A stretch of 64,000 nt of DNA from CBDDBK01 sp965225715. GTDB lineage: Bacteria > Bacteroidota > Bacteroidia > Cytophagales > Flammeovirgaceae. The position numbers and the translations under genes were made by a program. The stretch's first letter is position 1; each line of letters opens with the position of its first letter. The notes below the pieces were generated by a model. That model saw only the letters and a program-made list of their open reading frames with translations, was not told the origin of the DNA and searched no databases. The stretch spans positions 434,001 through 498,000 of the forward strand of contig CBDDBK010000003.1 of NCBI GenBank assembly GCA_965225715.1, given 5' to 3'. Shown one piece after another: positions 46,565-55,636 of this stretch.

Positions 46565-47275
46565 TCACTTAAATATTGACATTAGCCTTTTGGAAGTTAT
46601 AAAAGCTAATACAAATCCACTTAATACTGTAAAAATACCCATTAATGAAAATACTCTTAAAAGCATATTATTAAAATCATCCCGTCCTTGATAATCCATA
46701 GTGTGTAACATCCATAAAAAATCAAACCAGCGCCAACTTCTATGTCTCACAGTTTGAAAATCCCCATTTTTTAAATTTATATAAGCCTTAACCTTTTGCT
46801 GACCTTTATAACTAATAACGTAGGCTGGAAGGTCTTTTTTTCTGTATTCATGATGTTTACCAACTTTGGTAATACGTTCAATTTTATCAACTTCTAAATG
46901 ACTAATAATATGTTCTTTAGCAATAGATAAAGCCTCTTTTTGAGTTATCTCTTTTTTTAAAATACCTGTTTGGGCATGATATAAATTCTGATCGTTGATC
47001 CAATAATAAGGCTCTTTGATTATAATTTTTAAAGCTATATTTTTTATTATAATTTTGTTTGAATCCTTATTTATTAGATCATTAGGACTTATCAAATTAT
47101 GGAAATAAATATCTTCTATGGGTTTTTGTTTCAAATGATCACCATGTATTTCGTCTAAATTTGTCCAGCTAAAATATAAACCCCCAACTGTCCACATCAT
47201 GAATTGGATCCCTAAAAAGATCCCTAAATAGCGATGAATTTTACGAATTAATAAAGAGTTTTTCCTTTGAAACAT
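46565..47275 (-). CDS. PepSY-domain membrane protein
   Basis: A 236-residue protein with an N-terminal helix (HRYLGIFLGIQFMMWTVGGLYFSW), a periplasmic PepSY-like region (about 50-185) and a C-terminal helix (LRVFSLMGIFTVLSGFVLAF). The opening RKIHRYLGIFLGIQF is typical of PepSY-TM proteins, some of which act in iron uptake or as reductases. It is a single gene; its role is not predictable. Confidence 0.8.
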   Translation of the reverse strand: MFQRKNSLLIRKIHRYLGIFLGIQFMMWTVGGLYFSWTNLDEIHGDHLKQKPIEDIYFHNLISPNDLINKDSNKIIIKNIALKIIIKEPYYWINDQNLYHAQTGILKKEITQKEALSIAKEHIISHLEVDKIERITKVGKHHEYRKKDLPAYVISYKGQQKVKAYINLKNGDFQTVRHRSWRWFDFLWMLHTMDYQGRDDFNNMLLRVFSLMGIFTVLSGFVLAFITSKRLMSIFK

Positions 47276-47383
47276 CTTAATAATAACTATAAATTATGGA
47301 ATATAAAATACTAAAAACCAATTAATTAATTTAAAAAACCAAAAATTTCAAAAAACTGATTATCAACATACTTTTGAAACAGG

Positions 47384-50300
47384 TTAAAAATTGAGTCCTT
47401 TTATTTTTTCTAGCTTATCAAAAAAATCTTGTTTCAAATCTACTTTATATTTGCCGACCTTGAAACTATAAGCCATATTTTCCTGATGATTATCTGCTGT
47501 GACATTTAAATAAACCAGATTCTTACCTGGGTATTTTCTAACAAGCTCTATAAAATTTAAGGCTTGTTCATCTTTGAATTTATTAAGATTGATGGAAATA
47601 TTAAGTGCTATATTATTTACAGTATTCATTTTTTCGAGTGATTCTATTGTTTTAGTTGCAAAATCCCAACGGCTACCATCTCGCCACTGGCGTACTTGTC
47701 CTGTTAAAAAGAGTCTTTCATTTTCTTTAAGCAGATGACTATATGATTCATAAGTTCTATTAAAAAGTCTAATAAAAAGTTTGGCATGATAATCTTCAAT
47801 TTCAAGGGCGCAGTTTGTTTTTCCATCTTTACCTGTATATAAATTAACCTTGGTTACTATACCCGAAATACTAACATTTTGATTGGTAAAATTTTCAAGT
47901 TCTCCGAGGTTTTTACATCTGGATTTTATGAAATATTTAAAATCATCGAGAGGGTGTCCTGAAATATAAAATCCCGTTACCTCTTTTTCTTGTTCAAGTT
48001 GTCGGAGTTTTGTATAAGGTTGAATTTGAGGGAATTTTGGAACAGGTAAAGTTTCTTTATTTCCGGCAGATCCAAAGAGGGAATTTTGATTAGAAGTAGC
48101 CTCGTTTTGAATATAATTACCATATTTTATGAGCCTCTCTATTCCATTTTTATCATTTTGGTCAGTTTCTAAAAGTTGGGCGCGGTGCACGTTTTGAAAA
48201 CTGTCAAAAGCACCACCTTGACCTAGACTTTCAAAGGTTTTTTTACTGACATTTCGTAAATTAATTCTTTCCACAAAATTATAAATATCGGGAAAAATAC
48301 CTTTACCTTTTCTATTATTGATAACGTCTTCTGCTGCCAGTTTCCCAACACCTTTAACAGCCCCTAAACCAAATCGAATAGCTCCACTTTTATTAACTGA
48401 AAAGCCAATATTACTTTCATTAATATCTGGTCCAAAAATTTTAATGTTCATTTTTTGAGTTTCATCAATAAACTTTTTAATATTATCCATGCTGTTGCTA
48501 TTATGGTCTAAAACAGCCGCCATATATTCACTGGAATAATTAGCTTTTAAGTAAGCAGTTTGATAAGCTATAACAGAATAAGCAGCTGAATGGGAGCGGT
48601 TGAAACCATATTCGGCAAATTTTTCCATAATTCCAAAAACTTCTTCGGCTTTTTTAGCGCGTATACTATGTTGTTCCCAAGCACCTTTAACAAAAATCTG
48701 ACGCTGTTTTTTCATCTCTTTCATATTTTTTTTCCCCATAGCTCTACGCAATAAATCTGCTTGTCCCAAACTATAACCAGCCATAATTTGGGCGCTTTGC
48801 ATGATTTGTTCTTGATAAATCATAATGCCAAAGGTAGGTTCTAAGATTGGTTTAAGAATAGCATGAGGATAATTTACCTTTTCCTTTCCGTGTTTTCGAG
48901 CAATATAACTGGGGATAAATTGCATAGGACCCGGTCTATACAAAGCATTCATAGCAATTAAATCTTCTAGATTTGTGGGTTTCAACTCTTTAAGATACAT
49001 ACGCATACCTTCAGATTCAAACTGAAAAGTACTTATTGTATGACCAGATTGGTAAAGTTTAAACGTTTTTTTATCATTTAAAGGGATTGTATCTATATCT
49101 ATATTTATATCATGTTTATCTTTAATAATATCTAAAGTTGTCTTGATAATACTCAATGTTTTTAAGCCTAAAAAGTCCATTTTTAACATGCCTACATCTT
49201 CGATAATTTTGCCTTCAAATTGGGTAACCAATAAATCGGTCTCTTTCGTCGTACAAATAGGAATATAATTCATGATATTATCGGGAGCAATGATAATACC
49301 AGCTGCGTGGATACCTGTATTTCTAATCGAACCTTCTAAACCTTCAGCTTTATGGAGAACTTGACCCATTAAAGCCTCTTTATTTTGATAGGTATTTTGG
49401 AGTTCTTGGATGTCTTTAAAAGCCTGTTGAAGCGTAGTACCCGGTTTTTCAGGAACAAGTTTAGCTAAATAATTGGAATCTTTAAGGGGCAAATCCATAA
49501 CTCTTGCTACATCTCGGATAGACATTTTAGCTGCCATACGACCATAGGTAATAATCTGAGCGACTTGATTTTTTCCATACTTTTCTACTACATAGTCAAT
49601 AACTGTTTGTCTACCTTCGTCGTCAAAATCTATATCTATATCAGGCATACTAACCCGCTCTGGATTTAAAAAACGTTCAAAAAGGAGATTGTATTTGATA
49701 GGATCTATATTGGTGATTCCAATACAATAAGCCACCAGTGACCCCGCAACAGACCCTCTACCAGGCCCTACAACAACAGAGCGTTCTTTGGCAGCAATAA
49801 TAAAATCTTGAACAATTAAAAAATAACCGGGAAAGCCCATTTTTTCTATGATACCCAATTCGAAATTAATACGTTCATCAATTTCTGGAGTTAGAAGAGT
49901 ATAACGCTCTTTAGCTCCCTGAAAAACAAGATATCTTAAATATTCATTTTGATCTTTAAAAGATGGAGGCAAAGGAAAAGCAGGTAAAAGGATGTCTCTT
50001 TTAAGGTTAAGGGGCGTAATTTTATTTACTATTTCATTTGTGTAATCCAAGGCTTGAGGAATATCAGAAAACAAGGCATTCATTTCTTTTTGACTTTTAA
50101 AATAAAATTTATTGTTTGGAAAACCAAAACGAAAATTTTTTCCTTCGCCTATAGGTGTATTTTTTTTATTACCCGTATTTATACATAAGAGTATATCATG
50201 AATATCAGAATCTTCTTCATCTAAATAGTGGGAATCATTAGTAGCAATAACTTTTAAATCATATTTTTTGGCAAATTTTAATAAAATTTGATTCACATTT

Positions 50301-50878
50301 TCTTGACTTATACCTGTTTTATCAAAATCTTCTATATCATGACGTTGCAATTCAATATAATAATCTTCCTTACCAAAAATATTTATCCACCATTTAAGTT
50401 TTTCTTCGGCTGATCGTTCACCTTCAAAAAGAATAGTTTGAGGAATTTCCGCTCCAATGCAACAGGATGTTGCAATTAAGCCTTCGGCATACTTTTCAAT
50501 AAGTTCTTTATCTACCCTTGGATATTTACTATATAAACCTTCCTTATAGCCTAAAGAACAAAGTTTTGATAGATTTTGGTACCCTTTTTCATTTTTAGCC
50601 AATACCAATTGATGGTACCTTTTGTCTTTATCTTGTTTGCTAAATTTTTGTTTATGACGATCGTTTACCAAATAGAGTTCACAACCGATAATGGGTTTAA
50701 TACCTACTTTTTCGGCTTCATTAACCAGTTGAAAAGCTCCAAACATATTGCCGTGATCAGTCATAGCAACCCCTTGCATACCATCGGCTTTTGCCTTGGC
50801 AACCATAGATTTAATATTCGTTGCACCATCTAAAAGTGAAAACTGAGTATGACAATGAAGATGATTAAATTGTTGCAA
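47384..50878 (-). CDS. dnaE: DNA polymerase III alpha subunit
   Basis: The replicative polymerase. The PHP domain begins at HCHTQFSLLDGA (residues 8-19), with TDHGNMFGAF and ATNDSHYLDEED further on. The polymerase catalytic aspartates are in MPDIDIDFDDEGR (about residue 400), preceded by GPGRGSVAGSLVAYC. The helix-hairpin-helix region includes GLGAVKGVGKLAAEDV, and an OB-fold domain (NVSISGIVTKVNLYTGK) lies near 1020. At 1164 residues it is a normal DnaE1. It is a single gene. Confidence 0.96.
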   Translation of the reverse strand: MQQFNHLHCHTQFSLLDGATNIKSMVAKAKADGMQGVAMTDHGNMFGAFQLVNEAEKVGIKPIIGCELYLVNDRHKQKFSKQDKDKRYHQLVLAKNEKGYQNLSKLCSLGYKEGLYSKYPRVDKELIEKYAEGLIATSCCIGAEIPQTILFEGERSAEEKLKWWINIFGKEDYYIELQRHDIEDFDKTGISQENVNQILLKFAKKYDLKVIATNDSHYLDEEDSDIHDILLCINTGNKKNTPIGEGKNFRFGFPNNKFYFKSQKEMNALFSDIPQALDYTNEIVNKITPLNLKRDILLPAFPLPPSFKDQNEYLRYLVFQGAKERYTLLTPEIDERINFELGIIEKMGFPGYFLIVQDFIIAAKERSVVVGPGRGSVAGSLVAYCIGITNIDPIKYNLLFERFLNPERVSMPDIDIDFDDEGRQTVIDYVVEKYGKNQVAQIITYGRMAAKMSIRDVARVMDLPLKDSNYLAKLVPEKPGTTLQQAFKDIQELQNTYQNKEALMGQVLHKAEGLEGSIRNTGIHAAGIIIAPDNIMNYIPICTTKETDLLVTQFEGKIIEDVGMLKMDFLGLKTLSIIKTTLDIIKDKHDINIDIDTIPLNDKKTFKLYQSGHTISTFQFESEGMRMYLKELKPTNLEDLIAMNALYRPGPMQFIPSYIARKHGKEKVNYPHAILKPILEPTFGIMIYQEQIMQSAQIMAGYSLGQADLLRRAMGKKNMKEMKKQRQIFVKGAWEQHSIRAKKAEEVFGIMEKFAEYGFNRSHSAAYSVIAYQTAYLKANYSSEYMAAVLDHNSNSMDNIKKFIDETQKMNIKIFGPDINESNIGFSVNKSGAIRFGLGAVKGVGKLAAEDVINNRKGKGIFPDIYNFVERINLRNVSKKTFESLGQGGAFDSFQNVHRAQLLETDQNDKNGIERLIKYGNYIQNEATSNQNSLFGSAGNKETLPVPKFPQIQPYTKLRQLEQEKEVTGFYISGHPLDDFKYFIKSRCKNLGELENFTNQNVSISGIVTKVNLYTGKDGKTNCALEIEDYHAKLFIRLFNRTYESYSHLLKENERLFLTGQVRQWRDGSRWDFATKTIESLEKMNTVNNIALNISINLNKFKDEQALNFIELVRKYPGKNLVYLNVTADNHQENMAYSFKVGKYKVDLKQDFFDKLEKIKGLNF

Positions 50879-51072
50879 AATGCTTTATTTTAGTAATTCA
50901 TCGCGGTTAATTTTATTTTTAATTTAAAGCCTAAAATTAGAAAAATTATAGTTTGAGCAATACCTTATTTTATTATTTTTATTTTATAGTTTTATGAAAA
51001 ATAAATATATAATTACAGTTTTTTTTACTATACATTTAATCATTTTTAAAATTATTAATTCTCTAATTTACT

Positions 51073-51960
51073 TTGCTATATAAAATTATTAACTATTTGA
51101 TTTTCTTAGCTTTTATTTTATTTAATTTTAAATTATTAGCTTTGATTATCGTATTAGATGCAGGACATGGAGGGAAAGATTATGGGTATTCTAGTAAAAG
51201 AAAATACAAAAAAAGCGAAAAGGAATTAAATTTGATTATAGTTAAAAAAATTGGAACATATTTAACCCAAAATATAAAAGGTGTAAAAGTGATTTATACC
51301 AGAACTACAGATCATTTTTTGACCTTAGATGAACGAGTAGAATTAGCGAATAAACACTTAGCCGATATTTTTATTAGCATTCATTGCAACAGTAGTGGTG
51401 ATAAAAATGCTTCAGGTGCACGGGTTCATATTCATAATAAAAAATTGGAAAAAGATTTTAAACTTGCCAAAAATATTAAGACAACATTAGCCGAAATAGG
51501 TAAACGTAGAAGTTTAGCTGTCCAAGATTTTACAGATAGAAAACAAAATTTACAAGTCATTCAATACACAGAGATGATTAGTCTTCTTATAGAACTAGGA
51601 TTTTTATCCAATAGTTCAGAGGAAAAAGTACTTCATACAACTTGGGGACAAGACCATATCGCTAAAGCAATTGCTATTGGGATTAAAAACTTTTTGAAAA
51701 CAAACCAAACCAAGCCTACTCAGCGCTACAAATTGTACAAAATTCAAATAGCTGCTTCAAAAGCTATATCTGAAAACCTAAGAAATAAACGGGAAAAACG
51801 CTTAGATATGCGTGTTGATATATACAAACATCTTAACCCCAAAAAACAAGTCCATTATCATTTAGTCGGACACTACCATAGCCGAGAAGAAGCTAAAATC
51901 AACTTAAAAAAAATACAAGCCAGCGGTTTTAAAAATGCTTTTATCGTGAGAGTGAGATGA
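51073..51960 (+). CDS. N-acetylmuramoyl-L-alanine amidase with SPOR-like tail
   Basis: An exported zinc amidase (Amidase_3) that removes peptides from peptidoglycan. Zinc and catalytic motifs are LDAGHGGKDYG (about residue 32), SIHCNSSGD (about 107) and LIELGFLSNSSEE (about 175). The last 75 residues (YKIQIAASKA ... ASGFKNAFIVRVR) resemble a SPOR septal peptidoglycan-binding domain. The start is TTG 51073, giving a good signal peptide (MLYKIINYLIFLAFILFN). An ATG at 50995 opens a different frame that ends at 51082, so a frameshifted longer start cannot be ruled out. Confidence 0.88.
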   Translation: MLYKIINYLIFLAFILFNFKLLALIIVLDAGHGGKDYGYSSKRKYKKSEKELNLIIVKKIGTYLTQNIKGVKVIYTRTTDHFLTLDERVELANKHLADIFISIHCNSSGDKNASGARVHIHNKKLEKDFKLAKNIKTTLAEIGKRRSLAVQDFTDRKQNLQVIQYTEMISLLIELGFLSNSSEEKVLHTTWGQDHIAKAIAIGIKNFLKTNQTKPTQRYKLYKIQIAASKAISENLRNKREKRLDMRVDIYKHLNPKKQVHYHLVGHYHSREEAKINLKKIQASGFKNAFIVRVR

Positions 51961-52033
51961 ATGATTCTGTCGTATTTTTTTGAAGTTCATTTTGGGTATC
52001 TATAAAAATTACTATTTTCCTTTTTGTCATTTT

Positions 52034-52486
52034 TTATATTTTATTTTTTGAATCTATTATAATCGTAACCGGACCATCGTTAATAAGAGAAACCTGCATA
52101 TTAGCAGCAAATTGTCCTGTTGCTATGGGTTTGTTTAAAAGATCTTCAAGATTTTTAATCATTTTATTGTAAAGTTGATATGCTTTTTCAGGTTTAGCCG
52201 CCCGAATAAAAGAAGGTCTATTGCCTTTTTTAGTATTCGCATACAAAGTAAACTGGCTGATTAACAATAGTTCACCTTCTATTTCTATTAATGATTTATT
52301 CATTTTATTTTTTTCATCTCCAAAAATACGCATATTGATAATCTTTTTGCTAAGCCATACAATATCCTGTTCATCATCATCTTCAGCTATACCTAATAAA
52401 ACAACTAAGCCCTTTTTTATAGCCGAAAATTGATTTTCATCTATAAATAATTTGGCATCTTTTACTCTTTGGAGAACTACTATCAT
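52034..52486 (-). CDS. dtd: D-aminoacyl-tRNA deacylase
   Basis: This enzyme hydrolyses D-aminoacyl-tRNAs, keeping D-amino acids out of translation. The diagnostic loops are LLISQFTLYANTKKGNRPSF (about residues 75-94) and the Gly-cisPro motif NDGPVTI near the C-terminus. The length (150 residues) is standard. It is the last ordinary gene before the Rhs array begins. Confidence 0.95.
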   Translation of the reverse strand: MIVVLQRVKDAKLFIDENQFSAIKKGLVVLLGIAEDDDEQDIVWLSKKIINMRIFGDEKNKMNKSLIEIEGELLLISQFTLYANTKKGNRPSFIRAAKPEKAYQLYNKMIKNLEDLLNKPIATGQFAANMQVSLINDGPVTIIIDSKNKI

Positions 52487-52555
52487 CTTTTATTTTAAAT
52501 TATTGACAGGACTTCGTCATTTAGAAAACGACAGATGGGTTTTTCATTTGTTCCA

Positions 52556-52861
52556 TCATATAATTTCGGTGGTGTTTAAGTTGTTATTAAGGTTGAAATT
52601 ATAAAAATTACTTCCCAAGTCAAAACCGGTATAATTTATCCCGGTATATTCTCCGTAAACGGTAACTTCGTCTAAAACTGTTCCTGAGAAACCGCCTAAG
52701 AAATCACTATCATTATCCGAGCCACTAGCTGCTTTCAGTCCCAGCAGGTCATTCAAACTAATCGGATTGTTTAAGCCAAAGTGCATCGGCGAAAAAGAAA
52801 CATAGTCTTCTGATAATAAGTCTATACCAAAAAAGCGTCCTAAGGCATTGTCCAAATTAAA
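52556..52861 (-). CDS. Rhs tail fragment without toxin (array tip)
   Basis: The unit starts at DNALGRFFGIDLLSEDY, part of the Rhs core end shared by the array, and keeps MHFGLNNPISLND. It then departs at LLGLKAASG into a short, acidic, Asn-rich end (NFYNFNLNNNLNTTEII) containing LDEVTVYG. There is no pre-toxin region, no toxin domain and no immunity gene behind it. It is the most downstream unit and may be the oldest or an alternative non-toxic end. The 5' boundary is a breakpoint at about 52861, so it lacks a natural start. Confidence 0.6.
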   Translation of the reverse strand, partial: FNLDNALGRFFGIDLLSEDYVSFSPMHFGLNNPISLNDLLGLKAASGSDNDSDFLGGFSGTVLDEVTVYGEYTGINYTGFDLGSNFYNFNLNNNLNTTEII

Positions 52862-52870
52862 ATTTAATCG

Positions 52871-53077
52871 TCAATTATATTTTATAATCCATTTTACTGG
52901 TTTATCTTCAATGTCTAAACTATCAGTTCCTAAAAATACTGTGTAAAGAGGCTCCTCAGGAAAATTATTTATTCTCAAATAAACCTTTACACCATTTAGT
53001 TCTGAATAAAATCTCGTACTTTCTTTTTTATCTTGATGCCAAAAAATACGCTTTTCTATAATATCTTGTATATTCAT
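52871..53077 (-). CDS. Putative immunity protein for toxin 53077-53499
   Basis: A 68-residue acidic-basic protein (MNIQDIIEKRIFWHQDKK...) whose ATG overlaps the toxin stop by one base (TAATG), a coupled arrangement typical of toxin-immunity pairs. No known immunity domain is recognised. Function is inferred only from position. Confidence 0.55.
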   Translation of the reverse strand: MNIQDIIEKRIFWHQDKKESTRFYSELNGVKVYLRINNFPEEPLYTVFLGTDSLDIEDKPVKWIIKYN

Positions 53078-53499
53078 TAGTTTATACCAAATTTTTTGTT
53101 AATATTCGAGTTAGGTGTCTTACTTCCTTGTATTATTCTTTCATATAATGATTTGCCTCTAAAGCCTTGGTTATAATACTTGTTATAATAGTAATTGTAG
53201 TTTTGTACGGGAAAATTTTTGTTTAAGTAATTAATATCTCCTTGATCAGACATTAATCTTCTTGCCTTCCTTTTGAAATATGCTCTTTGTTTTGAGATTT
53301 TCTTTGCATTATATTTAGTAGGTTTAACATTGGTATTTATTCTTTTAATTTGATTATTGTACCATAAGCGAACCTCTTGATTAGTCATTACCCCTGTTGT
53401 TTTTCTTATAGAACTTACTCCTCTACCTAACCAACTTCCCAATCTTGCCACTCCCCCAATAGGGACAACAGCCGTTACCGCATCCATCAACGGACTCAC
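53077..53499 (-). CDS. Displaced Rhs C-terminal toxin, WYNNQ type
   Basis: Rhs-tail homology begins at a breakpoint near 53557 (FAFYSHLNNSNQQWYNG), upstream of the first ATG at 53499. After MDAVTAVVPIGGVARLGSWL a toxin-like domain follows: TNQEVRLWYNNQIKRINTNV, a basic helix FKRKARRLMSDQ and GFRGKSLYERII. This Arg/Lys-rich, helical end resembles a C-terminal type I associate with other Bacteroidota Rhs proteins, probably a nuclease or RNA-directed toxin, but I cannot name its family. It has no secretion or shell domain of its own. Confidence 0.6.
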   Translation of the reverse strand: MSPLMDAVTAVVPIGGVARLGSWLGRGVSSIRKTTGVMTNQEVRLWYNNQIKRINTNVKPTKYNAKKISKQRAYFKRKARRLMSDQGDINYLNKNFPVQNYNYYYNKYYNQGFRGKSLYERIIQGSKTPNSNINKKFGIN

Positions 53500-53569
53500 T
53501 ACTCCATTATACCATTGTTGGTTGCTATTATTTAAATGGCTGTAAAAAGCAAAAATGGTAACTCAATTC

Positions 53570-53818
53570 TTATCTTATAGAATTATCAAATTCTATAATT
53601 TTATTTCCAAGCATGGCATATTCGGATTCTAAACTATCCACAACTACTCTACTTAAAAGTCCCTTCATTTCAAATCTATTATAAAAGTCATAACTTTTTA
53701 CAGCTTTTTCAAGTATTTGTAAAGTCTCTTTTTCGTTTATATTCTTTTTTTTATTTAACTCTTTATGAATTATTTGCAATAATTTACTCTTTGAGTTTTT
53801 AAATTTTTCTTTACTCAT
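53570..53818 (-). CDS. Extra putative immunity gene (82 residues)
   Basis: A small helical protein (MSKEKFKNSKSKLLQIIHKE ... VVVDSLESEYAMLGNKII). It overlaps the previous gene's end by 8 bp and directly precedes the next displaced Rhs fragment. It is the second small gene after one toxin, so it may be an immunity gene left over from a lost toxin, or part of a two-gene immunity set. No family is recognised with confidence. Confidence 0.5.
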   Translation of the reverse strand: MSKEKFKNSKSKLLQIIHKELNKKKNINEKETLQILEKAVKSYDFYNRFEMKGLLSRVVVDSLESEYAMLGNKIIEFDNSIR

Positions 53819-54164
53819 GAAAATTATTTATTAAATCCTCGTTGGAGTTAGAATATAAATCTCCAAAACCTATAATTTCTAATTTTGATAATTTAAAATC
53901 ATTAATATTTTGCTTATCAAATGATGCAATATTTACCGTTATAGGACGCGCATGTAATTTATTAAAGTTTTGAAAATAATATCTGGGTTTGAGTAAGACT
54001 CTTGAGTAACGGTGAATCCTATCATTAAACCAAATATTTATTGGACTTTCTAATTGGGCTATCATCAATTTATTACAGCCTTTTTTTATTATTTTTGTAG
54101 AAATCAAAAAAATGGGTTCTTTTAGAAAATAGAACTCATCTGATTTAATGTATAATTGCTTCAT
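53811..54164 (-). CDS. Putative immunity protein for toxin 54187-55203
   Basis: A 117-residue protein starting MKQLYIKSDEFYFLKEPIFL, with a mostly beta pattern (KKGCNKLMIAQLESPINIWF). It begins 22 bp behind the toxin stop. It is assigned as immunity by position only. Confidence 0.55.
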   Translation of the reverse strand: MKQLYIKSDEFYFLKEPIFLISTKIIKKGCNKLMIAQLESPINIWFNDRIHRYSRVLLKPRYYFQNFNKLHARPITVNIASFDKQNINDFKLSKLEIIGFGDLYSNSNEDLINNFHE

Positions 54165-54186
54165 TATTATGTTTATTTAGTGCTTA

Positions 54187-55203
54187 TTAATTTATTCTAA
54201 AGCCGTTGTAATGAGTAGGTTTTACTTTAGATGGATTAATTTTTAGCTCAGGTACAACCCGACCAAAATTTCCGTGAAATGGCGCCGCTGGTCTAATTTT
54301 TCCAAACTTTATTATATCCCTCAAATTAGCAGCACCTTTAACTTGAAAGGCTGCTGTATTCCAATCTGGCAAACCTGAAAAATTTCTATAATATCTACCA
54401 AATAGCCTTGGATTAATTAAACTCCAATACTCTCCTGATGCATTAGATATGCCACCTCCAAATTTTCTATAAACAGGTATCTTTATATTACCAATATTTT
54501 TCGCTAGCAAACTTATCCCTTTTTGAGCATACCCCACAAACGGCAAAGGACTAACAGCAGTCACCGCATCCATCAGTGGACTCACTACTCCATTATACCA
54601 TTGTTGGTTACTGTCATTTAAACGGCTGTAAAAAGCAAAAGCCTCGTTAGATTGAATAGCTTTACGGGCAGTGCCCCGAACTTGAACGTCAAAACTTGAA
54701 AAAGAGAACCCCGGCACCTGCCAGATTCCTGTTTCTTGATTCTTATTGGTGCTACCTCCACTTAAAAAACTGATTCGGATAATACGAAGGTTAGCCCCTT
54801 CACCTTTAAATGTAAAATGAGTTTCTCCGTCTCCAGCCAACGAATACAAATAACCAACAAGCTCATCTACAGTGTCAAAAACCTCACCGCCTCGCTGATT
54901 CTTTTTTCCCGTAGCACCGGCATCTACTTCTTTTCTCCCACTTGCATCATCAAAATCATTCACATTCAAACCCAGCGGGTCATTCAAACTAATCGGATTA
55001 TTTAAGCCAAAGTGCATCGGCGAAAAAGAAACATAGTCTTCTGATAATAAATCTATACCAAAAAAGCGTCCCAAGGCATTGTCCAAAGGTCTAAAAGGAG
55101 TCATATCCCAATTTAAACCGTGAGCTTCTTCCCGCTCCGTGCCAGCGTTAAAGAGAAAACCGTAATCTAAAAGGGGTTTCTTTTCCAAGCCCTTCATACT
55201 CAT
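54187..55203 (-). CDS. Displaced Rhs tail with YRKFGGG-type toxin
   Basis: This is the array unit with the longest visible Rhs core. The frame is open from about 55284 and reads YFDNFSIKHTKAIKVIQESH and YYPFGMSMKGLEKK, the typical end of an Rhs barrel. It continues through KPLLDYGFLFNAG, GIDLLSEDY and the pre-toxin segment (EVFDTVDELVGYLYSLAGDG, VQVRGTARKAIQSNEAFAFY). After MDAVTAVSPLPFVGYAQKGI the toxin part starts VYRKFGGGISNASGEYWSLI and has YRNFSGLPDWNTAAFQVKG. I have the impression of a recurring Rhs toxin type of unknown activity. The first ATG is at 55203. Confidence 0.65.
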   Translation of the reverse strand: MSMKGLEKKPLLDYGFLFNAGTEREEAHGLNWDMTPFRPLDNALGRFFGIDLLSEDYVSFSPMHFGLNNPISLNDPLGLNVNDFDDASGRKEVDAGATGKKNQRGGEVFDTVDELVGYLYSLAGDGETHFTFKGEGANLRIIRISFLSGGSTNKNQETGIWQVPGFSFSSFDVQVRGTARKAIQSNEAFAFYSRLNDSNQQWYNGVVSPLMDAVTAVSPLPFVGYAQKGISLLAKNIGNIKIPVYRKFGGGISNASGEYWSLINPRLFGRYYRNFSGLPDWNTAAFQVKGAANLRDIIKFGKIRPAAPFHGNFGRVVPELKINPSKVKPTHYNGFRIN

Positions 55204-55298
55204 CCCAAAAGGGTAGTAGTGGCTTTCTTGGATAACCTTGATAGCCTTCGTGTGCTTAATGCTGAAATTATCGAAATAGATATTTTAGTTTGAAGCGT

Positions 55299-55636
55299 TT
55301 ATATTTTCCATTTGATTATTCCATCCTTTTTAGAACATATACCTACAGAACCTTGACCATAATCAAAAGCTAAATTAAATTCAAGGGTTTTATTTTTGAT
55401 AAAATCCTTTAAATCTCTAGATATTTGAATAAATTCATAAAACTTCTCTTCTATTCCTTCTAGCTCTTTTAAAGCAGATGCTTTAGAAATATTTCCTATT
55501 GTACGTTTTGTAGACCACCCTACAACATAAAAATATTGCCCTTTTCAATTCCTAATTTTAAATTTTCAATTTTAAATGATTGCCCTTTTTTAAGAAAAAT
55601 TAATGCTATCTCTAGGCGATGTTTTAGGTTTTTCAT
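55299..55636 (-). pseudogene. Frameshifted immunity gene for the HYD1-like toxin
   Basis: ATG at 55634-55636 overlaps the toxin stop by one base. The frame reads MKNLKHRLEIALIFLKKGQS and stops at codon 39. Shifting by one base near 55540 restores a long frame, YFYVVGWSTKRTIGNISKAS through GICSKKDGIIKWKI, ending at 55299. So a single-base indel inactivates an immunity gene of about 112 codons. The toxin domain beside it has no obvious mutation. Confidence 0.7.

Noticed and set aside
50995..51082. ATG frame upstream of the amidase as its true start
   Set aside because: It is in another frame and ends before the amidase core; the TTG at 51073 gives a proper signal peptide. A sequencing frameshift is possible but not supported.
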